Assembly (NCBI GenBank): GCA_964567745.1
Contig: CAZMNY010000040.1
Coordinates: 15,963 to 79,962, forward strand
Length of the DNA: 64,000 nt
Source of the DNA: CAZMNY01 sp964567745
GTDB taxonomy: Bacteria > Planctomycetota > Planctomycetia > Pirellulales > Pirellulaceae
Direction: 5' to 3'
In this document: positions 1 through 8,998 of the stretch, in pieces
Numbering within the stretch: the stretch's first letter is position 1
Layout: each line of letters begins with the position of its first letter
Position numbers and translations under genes: made by a program
Notes under the pieces: model-generated
What the model was told of the DNA's origin: nothing
What the model saw: only the letters and a program-made list of their open reading frames with translations
Databases searched by the model: none

Positions 1-1
1 A

Positions 2-2341
2 GAACTCAGTAACGACATCTACTTCGAAGCCAAGCTCCGTGGGGCCGAGTACAACGACTACGACATTCACTACGTCGACGACGAGGCCCTTCAAGCCGCT
101 CCCGGCCTGTTGGCGGGAACCGAAACGGCTCGGTTGGAAACGACGGCGACGGCGTCCCGAGCGGCGCTCGCCTTTGGCGGACTGAACAACAATCTGATTC
201 TCACCGCCGACACCGCTGGGGCCGCGTTCAACGGCGTCCGCATCGTAGTCGCTGGCGGAACTCACGGCGCCGGCGCATCGGCGTCGTTCGACGTGGGTAA
301 CCAGACGCTAACGGTCGAAATCGATTCGGGCGGCACCAGTGAGATTCAAAATGTGATCGCTGCGATTGACGCGAACACGCCGTTCACCGCCACGTACGAC
401 GCCTCCGATCCGGCTGACGGGGGCTACCTGGCGACGGCGACGGTCGGCGCCGCGGACATTGGCAACCTCGAAACAAACACGGGGAATTCCGGCGGTGATG
501 AAAATACCATCTTCATCCACATCGACGCCGGCAGTACGACGGCCGGCCATGTCGTTTCCGCGCTCGAAGCCGCAGCCGACGTAACGGCTCTGTTCAACCT
601 TGGACTCGACGAAAAAGACGAAGCTTCAGGGCTTGTTCCCGCTGGTGCCGGAATCGTCAACGTCAACACAACGGCCACGACCGCTAATGGCGAAGGGGCC
701 GAGCTGGACCAGGCATCCGGCTTCTTGATTACCAACGGGGAGACAACCCACACGATCGACATCAGCGATGCGGAGACCGTTGAGGATCTGCTTGACACGC
801 TCAACGGCTCCAGCGCATTTGTGCGAGCGGAGATTAACGCCGAAGGTTCGTCGATCAATATACGTTCGCGGCTCAGCGGCGCCGACCTGTATATCGGTGA
901 GAACGGCGGGCAAACCGCAACTCAGTTGGGAGTCCGAACCTTCACAGAGGCAACGCTGCTATCCGATCTCAATCACGGAAGCGGCGTTGGCGTCGATGAA
1001 GACGTCGACTTTACCATCCGGCGAAGCATCGGCGTCGAGGTCGACGTAAACATCTCCACCGCTGTCACGGTCGGCGACGTGATCTCTCTGATCAATACAG
1101 CCGCCGGAGAAGACATCGCGCAGTTAGCGAGCAGCGGCAACGGTATCCAAATCGTCGAAAGCAATCCCACCGGCGGCGTCGCACTCTCCGTCGTCAAAGC
1201 AGCGTCCAGCTCCGCAGCTTGGGACCTCGGCCTGATCGAACAAGGCCAAGATGAGGCGTATTCGACCGACGGCCCAGCGCCCGTTGCGGCCTCGGCTCTT
1301 ATCACGTTCACGACGCCGGACAATCGCGATAACGCCTTCCAGGTCACCTCAACTCAGCCCGGCACACTTCACAACGGCGTGCAAATCGTCATCGATGGAA
1401 GCGGAACAACCGCCGAAGGATTGGCCGTGTATGACTCCGGTGCCGGAACACTCACGATAACGATCGATCCGGCACAGTCAACCGCCAACGATGTCGTGAA
1501 CGCGATCAATGACGCAGTCAACATTCCGTTCGAAGCGGAGCTCGACCTGACAAGCGATCCGGGCAACGACGGTACCGGATTGATTCCAGCGACTGGTATC
1601 GTTGGACTCACTTCCGACGGCACACTCAACTCCACCGCTGAACGCGCCTCAGTCGTCACGGCATTCGCGCCGCCGTTCACCTTGAATTCGTTCATTCAAA
1701 TTGAAGCGGTCGACGCAGGCATTGCCTACAACGATGTTGTCGTTGAGTTTCGTGACACGCTTGTAGGCGATGTCGCAACAGCTTCTTACGATTCCGGCGC
1801 GAAGCGACTCACGATCGACGTGCAAGTCGGCGTGACCTCGGCTAACACCGTCATCACCGCGTTGGGGTCTGTGGCCGAGTTCAATGCTACGCTCGACTTG
1901 GAAACCGACGCAACCAACAACGGCTCCGGCCCCGTCCGTGGCGGCCAGTTCACCCTCGCTGGCGGCACTCCAGAAGTACTTCAAGCCGATGACGTGAATC
2001 CTTTCGAAGTGCAAAGCGTCTTCAATACGCTTCTAAAACTGCGAACCGCGCTAAACGAGTCGGACCTCGCCGAAATTGAGCGACTCGTCAATGCGATCGA
2101 TACGGATTTTCGCCGAGTCAATTTTAGTCGGGCGGAAATCGGAGCGCGACAAAACGCCTTGGATTCGCTGAGGGTCCGGCTTGAGGACGAGGATGTCGAG
2201 CTGAGACGAACGCTCTCGCTCGAAATCGACGTCGATCTCGTTGAGGCGATTTCCGATCTGATGTCAAGACAATCCGCCTTTGAGGCCTCGCTGAGGCTGA
2301 TCGGGCAAACGCTGCAACTCAATCTTCTGCAGTATCTCTAG
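2..2341 (+). CDS. flgL: Flagellar hook-associated protein FlgL, 5'-truncated by the window edge
   Basis: The frame is open from base 2, so the start lies left of the window. The last ~105 residues form the helical flagellin-type C-terminal domain of FlgL: a heptad-rich stretch with 'FRRVNFSRAEIGARQNALD', ending '...SLRLIGQTLQLNLLQYL'. FlgL forms the junction between hook-associated protein FlgK and the filament. The central part is far larger than in enterobacterial FlgL (~317 aa in total). It holds flagellin IN-type segments (about nt 700-930 and 960-1240) and three to four copies of an ~85-residue beta-rich domain (about nt 182-446, 500-610, 1290-1590 and 1668-1935). Related copies occur in FliC and FliD of this window. 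Confidence is high for the family; the length and start are unknown. Confidence 0.88.
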   Translation, partial: ELSNDIYFEAKLRGAEYNDYDIHYVDDEALQAAPGLLAGTETARLETTATASRAALAFGGLNNNLILTADTAGAAFNGVRIVVAGGTHGAGASASFDVGNQTLTVEIDSGGTSEIQNVIAAIDANTPFTATYDASDPADGGYLATATVGAADIGNLETNTGNSGGDENTIFIHIDAGSTTAGHVVSALEAAADVTALFNLGLDEKDEASGLVPAGAGIVNVNTTATTANGEGAELDQASGFLITNGETTHTIDISDAETVEDLLDTLNGSSAFVRAEINAEGSSINIRSRLSGADLYIGENGGQTATQLGVRTFTEATLLSDLNHGSGVGVDEDVDFTIRRSIGVEVDVNISTAVTVGDVISLINTAAGEDIAQLASSGNGIQIVESNPTGGVALSVVKAASSSAAWDLGLIEQGQDEAYSTDGPAPVAASALITFTTPDNRDNAFQVTSTQPGTLHNGVQIVIDGSGTTAEGLAVYDSGAGTLTITIDPAQSTANDVVNAINDAVNIPFEAELDLTSDPGNDGTGLIPATGIVGLTSDGTLNSTAERASVVTAFAPPFTLNSFIQIEAVDAGIAYNDVVVEFRDTLVGDVATASYDSGAKRLTIDVQVGVTSANTVITALGSVAEFNATLDLETDATNNGSGPVRGGQFTLAGGTPEVLQADDVNPFEVQSVFNTLLKLRTALNESDLAEIERLVNAIDTDFRRVNFSRAEIGARQNALDSLRVRLEDEDVELRRTLSLEIDVDLVEAISDLMSRQSAFEASLRLIGQTLQLNLLQYL

Positions 2342-2578
2342 TTGCAAGATGGATCAGTCAGGTCGATTCGGCTGGTGGGCGTCGATAAATGGAGCGCCAA
2401 GCCCAACGCGTTCGCTAGCATCGATGTCGACAGCTTGACTCGATTCCAGTTTGGCATTCTGCCCCTTCGTCCACGTTGCTACAATCCGCCCCCAAATCGA
2501 GCCGGGGTTGGCATAGCTGACCGCCGTTTTTATTGCGCACCGATAGCTGCAAGATCCTTGCAGCAGGAGTTATCCCGC

Positions 2579-3376
2579 ATGAAGCGGGTTGTTTTCACGA
2601 CCATCTTGCTTGTTGCCGCATTCGGATGCTCGACAACTTGGCGCTCAGCGCCCAAGCTGCCGACCGCGTCCACACTGGTGCGCGATCAAATGGTCATCCA
2701 CAGTAATTTCCGTTTGCCGAAGAGCCACCGCTTGGTCGACGAACTCGTCGCGTTGCGAACGGATATCGCTCGCGAACTCGCGACACCCTTGTCCGACGAA
2801 CCGATCCATTTGTTCCTCTTCGAAACTCGTGACAAGTACGAACAGTTCGTGGGAACCACTTTTCCGCATTTGCCCGATCGACGCGCGTGGTTTGTCGAAA
2901 CGGATACGCAGCTCTCCGTGTTCGCTTTCTGGGGACACAATGTCGCCGATGATCTGCGTCATGAGGCGTCGCATGGATATCTGCATTCCTTCTCACCCAA
3001 CATTCCACTCTGGCTCGATGAAGGGCTCGCCGAATACTTCGAGGTGCCTCGCAGTCATCAGGGCATGAATCAACCGCACATCGACATGCTCGCCAAGGCC
3101 TACAACGACGGCAGTTGGTCGCCCGACTTGGAGCGGCTTGAATTGATGCGAGATCCCGACGAGATGGGAGCTCAAGACTACGCCGAATGTTGGGCCTGGG
3201 TGCGATTCCTACTCGACTCAACTCCTGAGCGCCGCGAGCTGCTGCAGAACTATCTGGCTCGTCTGCGAATGTCCAGCAAGGTCAAACCGCTCTCGGAATT
3301 CTTAGGCGAAGACGAGCCCCGCGCCGCCAAGCAAATGCTCGCCTACCTCCGCGAGCTTGCCGCCGAACGCCCGTAG
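2579..3376 (+). CDS. Putative lipoprotein zinc metallopeptidase (HExxH, DUF1570-like)
   Basis: 265 aa. The ATG at 2579 was chosen over the longer open frame because an AGGAG stands 11 bases upstream and the protein then begins with a signal peptide and the lipobox AFGC (Cys17), so it is probably membrane-anchored. The centre has a zinc-peptidase signature: H128-E-A-S-H132, followed by 'WLDEGLAEYFE', where E148 would be the third ligand of a gluzincin. This arrangement is common in planctomycete secreted proteins of unknown substrate. It lies 3' of flgL on the same strand with a 237-base gap, and nothing ties it to motility. The fold assignment rests on motifs only. Confidence 0.75.
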   Translation: MKRVVFTTILLVAAFGCSTTWRSAPKLPTASTLVRDQMVIHSNFRLPKSHRLVDELVALRTDIARELATPLSDEPIHLFLFETRDKYEQFVGTTFPHLPDRRAWFVETDTQLSVFAFWGHNVADDLRHEASHGYLHSFSPNIPLWLDEGLAEYFEVPRSHQGMNQPHIDMLAKAYNDGSWSPDLERLELMRDPDEMGAQDYAECWAWVRFLLDSTPERRELLQNYLARLRMSSKVKPLSEFLGEDEPRAAKQMLAYLRELAAERP

Positions 3377-3426
3377 GGTTGCGACGTGAGGCTTTCTGTC
3401 AGGACGACGGTCGACGCTCTGTCCGT

Positions 3427-3665
3427 CTTTCGTTCCTTGTTCCTTCATTATTCCTTGTTCGATATTCGACATTCCCTTCCTTCTTTCCGTCCATCTTATC
3501 CTGTCGATATTCGCTTCTTCCCTTCCTTCTTTCGTCCGTCTTACCCTGTTGATCATGTCGATCCTGTCCCTTCTTTGCGTCCTTGTTTTGGACAGGATGA
3601 ACATGATTGACAGGATGAGGAAGCCAGAGCGTCGTCCTCATATTCCCGGGGTTCCCTTGTTTCAT
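3427..3665 (-). repeat. Dispersed intergenic repeat, copy A (inverted relative to 19943-20111)
   Basis: Read on the minus strand, this stretch matches the plus strand at 19943-20111 over most of its length. Shared blocks include GAGGACGACGCTCTG, GACAGGATnnACATGAT, AnACGGACGGAAAGAA, AGAAGCGAATATCGA and CGAACAAGGAATAATGA. Copy A is longer because an internal ~50-base unit (CCCTTCCTTCTTTC...CCTGT) is duplicated within it. No terminal inverted repeats or transposase are present. Confidence 0.8.
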
Positions 3666-3789
3666 CCTTCGCGAAATGGGAGGCGACCATTCTATTGCAT
3701 GACAAACAAATGGACGTCTCCCATATTTTCGTTCCGGTCACGACTCAGTTCTTGGCACGAAGCTAAGGGCCGGAAAATCGAGCACTAGC

Positions 3790-3815
3790 ATTTTCCTGCC
3801 ACCATTTTCCTGCCA
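3790..3815 (+). repeat. Two direct copies of a 12-base motif
   Basis: ATTTTCCTGCCA occurs at 3790-3801 and again at 3804-3815, a 14-base period with 'CC' between them. It sits in the intergenic region ~200 bases upstream of the S9 peptidase gene. From memory, similar 'GGCAGGAAAATGGTGGCAGGAAAATG' strings recur in intergenic DNA of Pirellulaceae, so it is probably a family-wide dispersed motif rather than a local operator. Confidence 0.6.
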
Positions 3816-4013
3816 TGTTCTTGCATGGTTCATGGGAACTCGATGCTCCGCGCGAGGCGGTCGCTTAATACGCATTGCCCGCCGCCCCATCCGTTGGGCA
3901 ATTTGACGTCGAGATTGGTCGCCTTAATCCACGCGGAGGTGTGTTGAGCGGACTATACTTTCAGGATTGACGCCCATCTTGAGTTTCATCCATCGCTACA
4001 TGAGGAAGTCGAC

Positions 4014-6080
4014 ATGCGTCCGGTTATGGCAGTTTTAGTTTTTTTGATGACATTGGCCTCTACTGTCGCGACCTCCAACGCGGTCGAGACTCGAATGAGT
4101 CCCGAATTGCTCTGGAAGTTGGGACGTGTCGGCGGAGGTTCGGTTTCGCCTGACGGTAAGCTCGTCTCCTATTTGGTTCGCCGCTACGATCTTGCGAAGG
4201 ATGCCGGCGCCTCTGAGATCCACCTGCTCTCGCTTGCCACCGGAACAGATCGCATCGCGCTGACTCTTCCCAGCGCGTCGTCCCTGCAATGGGGTCGGGC
4301 CACAACAGCGGGACAACTGTTCTACGTCGCCGCGGGCGCGGGCCGTGACAACAAGAGCCCTCAGGTTTGGACGCTCGACGCAAGCAATGTCAAAGCGAAA
4401 CCGAGACAAGTCACGGACGTCAAACAAGGCGTCTCCAACTTGAAGGTCTCACCGACCGGTGAGCATTTGGCATTCACCGTTGACATCAAGATGGACTCCA
4501 CGGTCAACGAACTCTATTCCGATCTGCCGAAGGCCGACGCGCGAATCATCGACTCGCTGTTGTACCGGCACTGGAACGCATGGCACGACTACGCCTACAG
4601 TCACTTGCACATCGCAAAGCTTGAAGGCGGCAGGGCTCAAGACGCAGTCGACTTGATGAAGGGTTTGCGAGCCGATTGCCCCTTAGCTCCCTTTGGCGGA
4701 GCGGAACACTTCAATTGGTCGCCCGACGGCGCCGAGCTCGCTTACACGGCAAAAATGGTAAACAATCCCGCCGAGTCGACTGACAGCAGCATCTATCTGG
4801 TCAGCGTCGACGGCGGTCGTACTCGCTGTATCACGCCCGGACGTCCCGGCTACGATACGAGTCCCGTCTACTCGCCCGATGGAAAATATATCGCCTTCGA
4901 TTCCATGGAGAGAGCAAGTTTTGAATCGGATCGCAATCGAATCATGCTCTACGATCGATCCTCCGCGCAGACTCGCGAGCTGACAGTCGGACTCGACCAA
5001 ACTGCCCACAGCGCAACTTGGATGGCCGATTCAAAGTCGATGCTCTTCGAATCGGAATGGCGAGGCACAACGCAGCTGTTTCGTATCTATCTCGATGGCA
5101 GCAAGACGTCTCAGGTTTCGCACGGTCGTTACAACTGGAGTCTGCGCGACGCGCTGCCCGGCGGAGAGTCGATGTTGGTCGCTCGTCAAAGCATGCTGCG
5201 TCCGACAGAACTCGCCACGCTCAATTTGAACGACGGATCGCACAAGATTGTCAGCCACGTCAACGATCTGGCCTACAAATCACTCGAACTGCCCAAAATT
5301 GAAGAGCGTTGGGTTCGAGCAAGCGATGGAAAGCAGATTCACAACTGGGTGATCTACCCGCCGAATTTCGACCCGTCGAAGAAGTGGCCGACGATCATCT
5401 ACTGCCAAGGCGGCCCGCAAGGTCAAATTGGTCAGTGGTTCTCGTATCGTTGGAATTTCCATCTGATGGCCGCCAAGGGCTACGTCGTGATGGCAGTCAA
5501 TCGACGCGGGCTTCCCGGGTTTGGCCGCGAGTGGAATGACCAGATCAGCGGCGACTGGGGCGGGCAGGCAATGCAAGATATTCTCGCCTCAACCGATGAC
5601 ATGATGACCGAACCCTACATCGATCGAAAACGCGTCGGCGCGGTCGGCGCCAGCTTCGGCGGCTATACGGTCTACTGGCTTATGGGCAACCACCAAAAAC
5701 GATTCTGCACCATGATTTCGCACTGCGGCGTCTTCAATCTGGAATCGATGTACTGCGCGACCGAAGAGCTGTTCTTCCCGAATTGGGACCTCGGCGGACC
5801 GTATTGGAAGAGCCCGGAAGTGCAGCGCGATTACGATCGTTTCTCGCCGCACCGTTTCGTCGGCAACTGGCAGACCCCGTTGCTCGTCGTACACGGGCAG
5901 AAGGACTTTCGAGTCCCTGTCACACAGGGAATGGGCGCGTTTACAGCAGCTCAAGTCCAGGGCGTCCCATCGCGTTTTCTCTATTACCCAAACGAAGGAC
6001 ACTGGGTGCTCAAGCCGCAAAACGGAGTGCTCTGGCACCGGGTCTTCTTCGATTGGCTCGACCGATACTGTAAAGAGTAA
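4014..6080 (+). CDS. Secreted S9 family peptidase (prolyl oligopeptidase / acylaminoacyl-peptidase type)
   Basis: 688 aa. It begins with a signal peptide (about residues 1-24), preceded by GAGGAAG. An N-terminal WD40/PD40-type beta-propeller follows, with recurring 'SPDG' blades ('SVSPDGKLV', 'NWSPDGAEL', 'YSPDGKYIAF'). The C-terminal alpha/beta-hydrolase domain starts at about residue 430. The nucleophile is Ser547 in GASFGGY; Asp631 (KDFRVP) and His663 (NEGHW) complete the triad. Members cleave short peptides after the propeller has filtered them by size. The presence of an export signal suggests periplasmic peptide degradation. Length and motifs are typical of S9C enzymes. Confidence 0.9.
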   Translation: MRPVMAVLVFLMTLASTVATSNAVETRMSPELLWKLGRVGGGSVSPDGKLVSYLVRRYDLAKDAGASEIHLLSLATGTDRIALTLPSASSLQWGRATTAGQLFYVAAGAGRDNKSPQVWTLDASNVKAKPRQVTDVKQGVSNLKVSPTGEHLAFTVDIKMDSTVNELYSDLPKADARIIDSLLYRHWNAWHDYAYSHLHIAKLEGGRAQDAVDLMKGLRADCPLAPFGGAEHFNWSPDGAELAYTAKMVNNPAESTDSSIYLVSVDGGRTRCITPGRPGYDTSPVYSPDGKYIAFDSMERASFESDRNRIMLYDRSSAQTRELTVGLDQTAHSATWMADSKSMLFESEWRGTTQLFRIYLDGSKTSQVSHGRYNWSLRDALPGGESMLVARQSMLRPTELATLNLNDGSHKIVSHVNDLAYKSLELPKIEERWVRASDGKQIHNWVIYPPNFDPSKKWPTIIYCQGGPQGQIGQWFSYRWNFHLMAAKGYVVMAVNRRGLPGFGREWNDQISGDWGGQAMQDILASTDDMMTEPYIDRKRVGAVGASFGGYTVYWLMGNHQKRFCTMISHCGVFNLESMYCATEELFFPNWDLGGPYWKSPEVQRDYDRFSPHRFVGNWQTPLLVVHGQKDFRVPVTQGMGAFTAAQVQGVPSRFLYYPNEGHWVLKPQNGVLWHRVFFDWLDRYCKE

Positions 6081-6114
6081 GGTGACGGCAACACGCCGAT
6101 TTGCTCACGCTAGA

Positions 6115-6145
6115 AACGCTCCCACCCATTGCGGGCGGGAGCGTT
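6115..6145 (+). terminator. GC-rich hairpin downstream of the S9 peptidase
   Basis: The arms AACGCTCCCACCC and GGGCGGGAGCGTT form a 13-base stem with one mismatch around an ATTGC loop, starting 35 bases after the stop codon. No run of T follows, so it is either a weak terminator or an mRNA 3'-end stabiliser. The stem could equally serve the convergent gene ending at 6272. Confidence 0.45.
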
Positions 6146-6271
6146 CGCGTTCTATCGCGTTTCGCGGACGGTGCCCGAATGTTCGAAATGACGCACGACG
6201 CAACAAGAAAAGGCCCGCCCGGCGACGACCTGCCGAGCGAACCCAAACGCAACACGTAGTTGACCGGCTAG

Positions 6272-6928
6272 CTATTTAGCTGTTTTTTTCGCAGGCGCTT
6301 TGTCGGTCTGCTTGTCAGACTTCTTACCCGTTTTCCTGTCGGTCTTTTTGTCCGTCTTCTTATCGCTCTTTGCCCCGGATTTTCGGGCCCGACGCGTATA
6401 GACGATCTCCATATACTTGACGAACTCGCCGTCCGGCATCTTCATGAACAATGTCATTTTGCGCGAGTTGCGACCGTCGTAGACAGTGACGTTTTTGCCG
6501 ATGCGAGGCTTGCCGGTCTCCGGATCGACACCCGTCTTGATCAATGTCATCGTCGATGTCTTCTTATCCCAGGTCCCCTCCATCCTGCTCATGTGCGGCT
6601 CCATGCTGTCGATCCATGAGCCGACATATTTCTTCTTGTGCGAATCGTAGCCCAGCGCCGCGCGACCTTCGAATTCTTGTCCGAAAAGTTCGCCTTTGAA
6701 TACGGACGCGACCCACATCCCGCCGAGAAGCTTGTTGAACTCGGTTCCAGTCGCTTCCTCAGGCTTCTCCGCGCCGGGCATCCATATCTTCATTTTGGCG
6801 TCCCAGGCACCAGCTTCTTTCCTCAGCACCTTATGAGCTTCCGTGGGCTTCGGCGGCTCTTGAGCAACCGCCGTGGCGACAAAGGACAATGCCAGTGAAA
6901 AGGCAACGACAAATCGGCATGTTTTCAT
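6272..6928 (-). CDS. DUF1579-like secreted protein with Lys-rich C-terminal tail
   Basis: 218 aa. It has a signal peptide (about residues 1-22, 'ATAVAQ' cleavage region). The body shows features of the DUF1579 family: 'LRKEAGAWDAKMKIW', 'GGMWVASVFKGELFGQEFEGRA' split by short gaps, 'LGYDSHKKKYVGSWIDSM' and 'RMEGTWDKKTSTMTLI'. The function of this lipocalin-like family is unknown. The last ~35 residues are a low-complexity tail of Lys/Asp/Thr repeats (KTDKKTDRKTGKKSDKQTDK), possibly a nucleic-acid- or polymer-binding extension. It is transcribed convergently to the S9 peptidase gene. Confidence 0.75.
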   Translation of the reverse strand: MKTCRFVVAFSLALSFVATAVAQEPPKPTEAHKVLRKEAGAWDAKMKIWMPGAEKPEEATGTEFNKLLGGMWVASVFKGELFGQEFEGRAALGYDSHKKKYVGSWIDSMEPHMSRMEGTWDKKTSTMTLIKTGVDPETGKPRIGKNVTVYDGRNSRKMTLFMKMPDGEFVKYMEIVYTRRARKSGAKSDKKTDKKTDRKTGKKSDKQTDKAPAKKTAK

Positions 6929-7367
6929 AACGCAGATAACTCCAAGTAAGAATTTGAATCAGCGCACGATGCGAACCCAAACTGTCAGCAACAAGGGCGC
7001 GGGGGCGATGATCATTTGACCAAGAAGGCGAGTCAGCCAGCTTAGACGGGAATCCCAATCCGTTGGTGGGATTTATGGCAAAGGGCCGCTCGTTAATTGC
7101 CGTTGTACTCCAGCGATCGCGACATTTTCAACTCTCGCTAAGTCGAATTCTGAGTTGACGGCGAGCGGGTTCATTGAGGCTGAAGCGAGCCCCCAATGAA
7201 CTGCCCCAGATGACAAAAAACGGCCCAAAAACGCGATCTTCCGGCAAACGGTTCGGCCGCGACCGCCTGACTTCGAAAAAGGCGCCCTCGGACCGTTTAT
7301 CGCGTTGGCGAGAGGATGACGAGTTTGGGTCTTCGAAGCCGAGACGGTTGAGCGCCAATGGGCCATG
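6929..7367. other. 439-base intergenic region, nothing recognised
   Basis: It lies between the start of the DUF1579-like gene and the stop of ispG, both on the minus strand. Possible reading frames here have no ribosome-binding site and no recognisable protein. It presumably holds the promoter of the DUF1579-like gene near 6930-7000, but I could not pick out convincing -35/-10 elements. Confidence 0.4.
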
Positions 7368-8513
7368 TCAGCGAGCGCGTGAGTGCGACTCGATGAGTCG
7401 ATCCAATTCGCGTTTGAGGTTGGGCAGAATCGTCTCGTATGTGAAGGCGCCAATCGTGTCCCCTCGGCGCTTCAAGTTGACGGTGTTCGGGCCGCACCAG
7501 AGTCCCAAATCCGCGTCATCCGTCTCGCCCGGCCCATTAACTCGGCAGCCCATCACGGCAATTGTCACGGCGTGCTCGCTGGCGTACGCAGTCATTCGCT
7601 TGACCTCCTCCGCCAACTCGATAAAGGCTTCGTTCTCCACCCGTGAACAGCTTGGGCAGGAAATGATGTTCAAGGTATCGAGGCCGAAGTCGACGACGCT
7701 GCGCACGCGGCCCGCAGCGATGTCGGCCAAAATCTCTTGACCGGCGGCGATCTCTTCTGGCTTCCGCGAATTGGGCACAGTCAGCGAAACGCGAATCGTG
7801 TCGCCAATGCCTCGGCCGATCAATTGTTCAAAGGCAATGCGAGTTTTGATCACGCCGTCGGGCGGAAGGCCGGCTTCGGTCACGCCCAAATGCAACGGCA
7901 CGTCCGGCCTGACATCGGCAAATCGCTGATTCACTTCAATCACATTCTTCGGGTCCGAGTCTTTGAGAGAAACGCAATAACGATGGAATCCGATCGAGTC
8001 CAGCAGTTCGCAGTGCTCGAGCGCGCTGGCCAACATCGGCGCCAGAGGATCGTCGTCCCCCGCTTCATCACGCTTGGCGGGATCGACGCTGCCGCAATTG
8101 ACGCCGACTCGAATCGCACAGTCGTTCTCGCCCGCGACGCCAATGATGTATTTGACCTTGTCCGTCCAAGGTTTCTCACGCTCGTGGTGGTAGAGGTGGC
8201 CTGGGTTGTATCGAATCTTGTCGACATGAGGCGCGACCAACTCGGCCAAGCGATAGTTCTCTTGCAAATCGACCGATAGATTCGCCTCGGTCTGCGCGCG
8301 AATCTCGACCAGCGCCGCCGCGTCCGACTTGCTATCGACTGCGATTCGAACGACGTCCGCTCCAGCGTGATGCAACGCGTCGACCTGAGCGACCGTCGCC
8401 TCAACGTCTTGGGTGTGGGTGGCCGTCATACTTTGCACGGCAATCCGGTTACCGGCCCCGATTGTGACCGAACCAATTTTCACGCCGCGTGTGGCAAGTC
8501 GTTTTATTTCCAC
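7368..8513 (-). CDS. ispG: 4-hydroxy-3-methylbut-2-enyl-diphosphate synthase IspG (GcpE)
   Basis: 381 aa, full length for the compact bacterial form. IspG is the [4Fe-4S] enzyme that converts methylerythritol cyclodiphosphate to HMBPP in the MEP isoprenoid pathway. A TIM-barrel N-terminal half opens with 'IAVQSMTATHTQD' and contains 'KIRYNPGH' and 'RVGVNCGS'. The cluster cysteines are C286 and C289 (SCPSCSR) and C323 (GCRVNGPGE), with E330 completing the usual ligand set. It stands alone on the minus strand, divergent from the DeoR regulator. Confidence 0.97.
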   Translation of the reverse strand: MEIKRLATRGVKIGSVTIGAGNRIAVQSMTATHTQDVEATVAQVDALHHAGADVVRIAVDSKSDAAALVEIRAQTEANLSVDLQENYRLAELVAPHVDKIRYNPGHLYHHEREKPWTDKVKYIIGVAGENDCAIRVGVNCGSVDPAKRDEAGDDDPLAPMLASALEHCELLDSIGFHRYCVSLKDSDPKNVIEVNQRFADVRPDVPLHLGVTEAGLPPDGVIKTRIAFEQLIGRGIGDTIRVSLTVPNSRKPEEIAAGQEILADIAAGRVRSVVDFGLDTLNIISCPSCSRVENEAFIELAEEVKRMTAYASEHAVTIAVMGCRVNGPGETDDADLGLWCGPNTVNLKRRGDTIGAFTYETILPNLKRELDRLIESHSRAR

Positions 8514-8998
8514 CAGCTACTCCAACTGCATAGAGATTGATCGAGCCCGTATTCTTCTCAACAACCGGCTTCGAGGCAACGTCACAGACCGCCGAAGCAT
8601 CGACAATTCGCCGCGTTGATGCTTGGCAACGACACCGCGGCCCCACCGGCTGAGCGACGCCAAAACACGCATCAAGAACCGCGATCCGGCCATCGAAGCA
8701 ACGGGCGATCGAGGTAACCGTCGCAAGTCGATCGCCCGACGCCAGCCTCAAAAATGCGCATTGGCCGGAAGAATTATGGCGATCTTGCCTCGAATTGTCG
8801 CGGCGGCTCTCGGACGACACCCGTTTCATGGCCTAGACTTGCGCTCACAACGTGGACCTCCCATTTTAGCCGATCTGACAAACCAACCATAAACTGATAG
8901 TTTTCTATCGTTTAGTGATTGAAATATGGCATAAAACGCGCAAAATATAGACGGATATAAGATTTTCAGGCAATTTCCCAACAACGGGAGCCCTGCTA
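8514..8998. other. 485-base divergent intergenic region (ispG / BMC regulator)
   Basis: No gene supported. The first ~350 bases are ordinary GC-rich spacer. The last ~120 bases are AT-rich (from about 8880) and contain an inverted repeat at 8891-8913, making this the likely promoter/operator region of the BMC locus. Confidence 0.5.
8891..8913 (+). promoter_or_regulatory. Inverted repeat, candidate DeoR-type operator of the BMC locus
   Basis: AAAC-T-GATAG-TTTT-CTATC-GTTT: perfect 5-base inner arms around TTTT, extended by AAAC/GTTT with a single bulged T. It starts 108 bases before the GTG of the DeoR-family gene, in the most AT-rich stretch nearby. DeoR-family repressors bind such repeats near their own promoters. 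Its use as an operator here is an inference. Confidence 0.4.

Larger units (their letters stand above)
3377..4013. other. 637-base intergenic region with dispersed repeats
   Basis: No convincing gene. The left half is a pyrimidine-rich tract containing a dispersed repeat (3427-3665), annotated separately. At 3790-3815 a short 12-base motif (ATTTTCCTGCCA) occurs twice at 14-base spacing. The final ~50 bases lead into the S9 peptidase gene, with a GAGGAAG ribosome-binding site at about 4001. Confidence 0.6.

Noticed and set aside
3427..3665. Possible insertion sequence or MITE
   Set aside because: No terminal inverted repeats, target-site duplication or transposase could be seen; it is kept as a dispersed repeat of unknown origin.
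8623..8892. Small plus-strand frame before the DeoR gene
   Set aside because: Basic, low-information sequence with no ribosome-binding site; it ends in the AT-rich control region.
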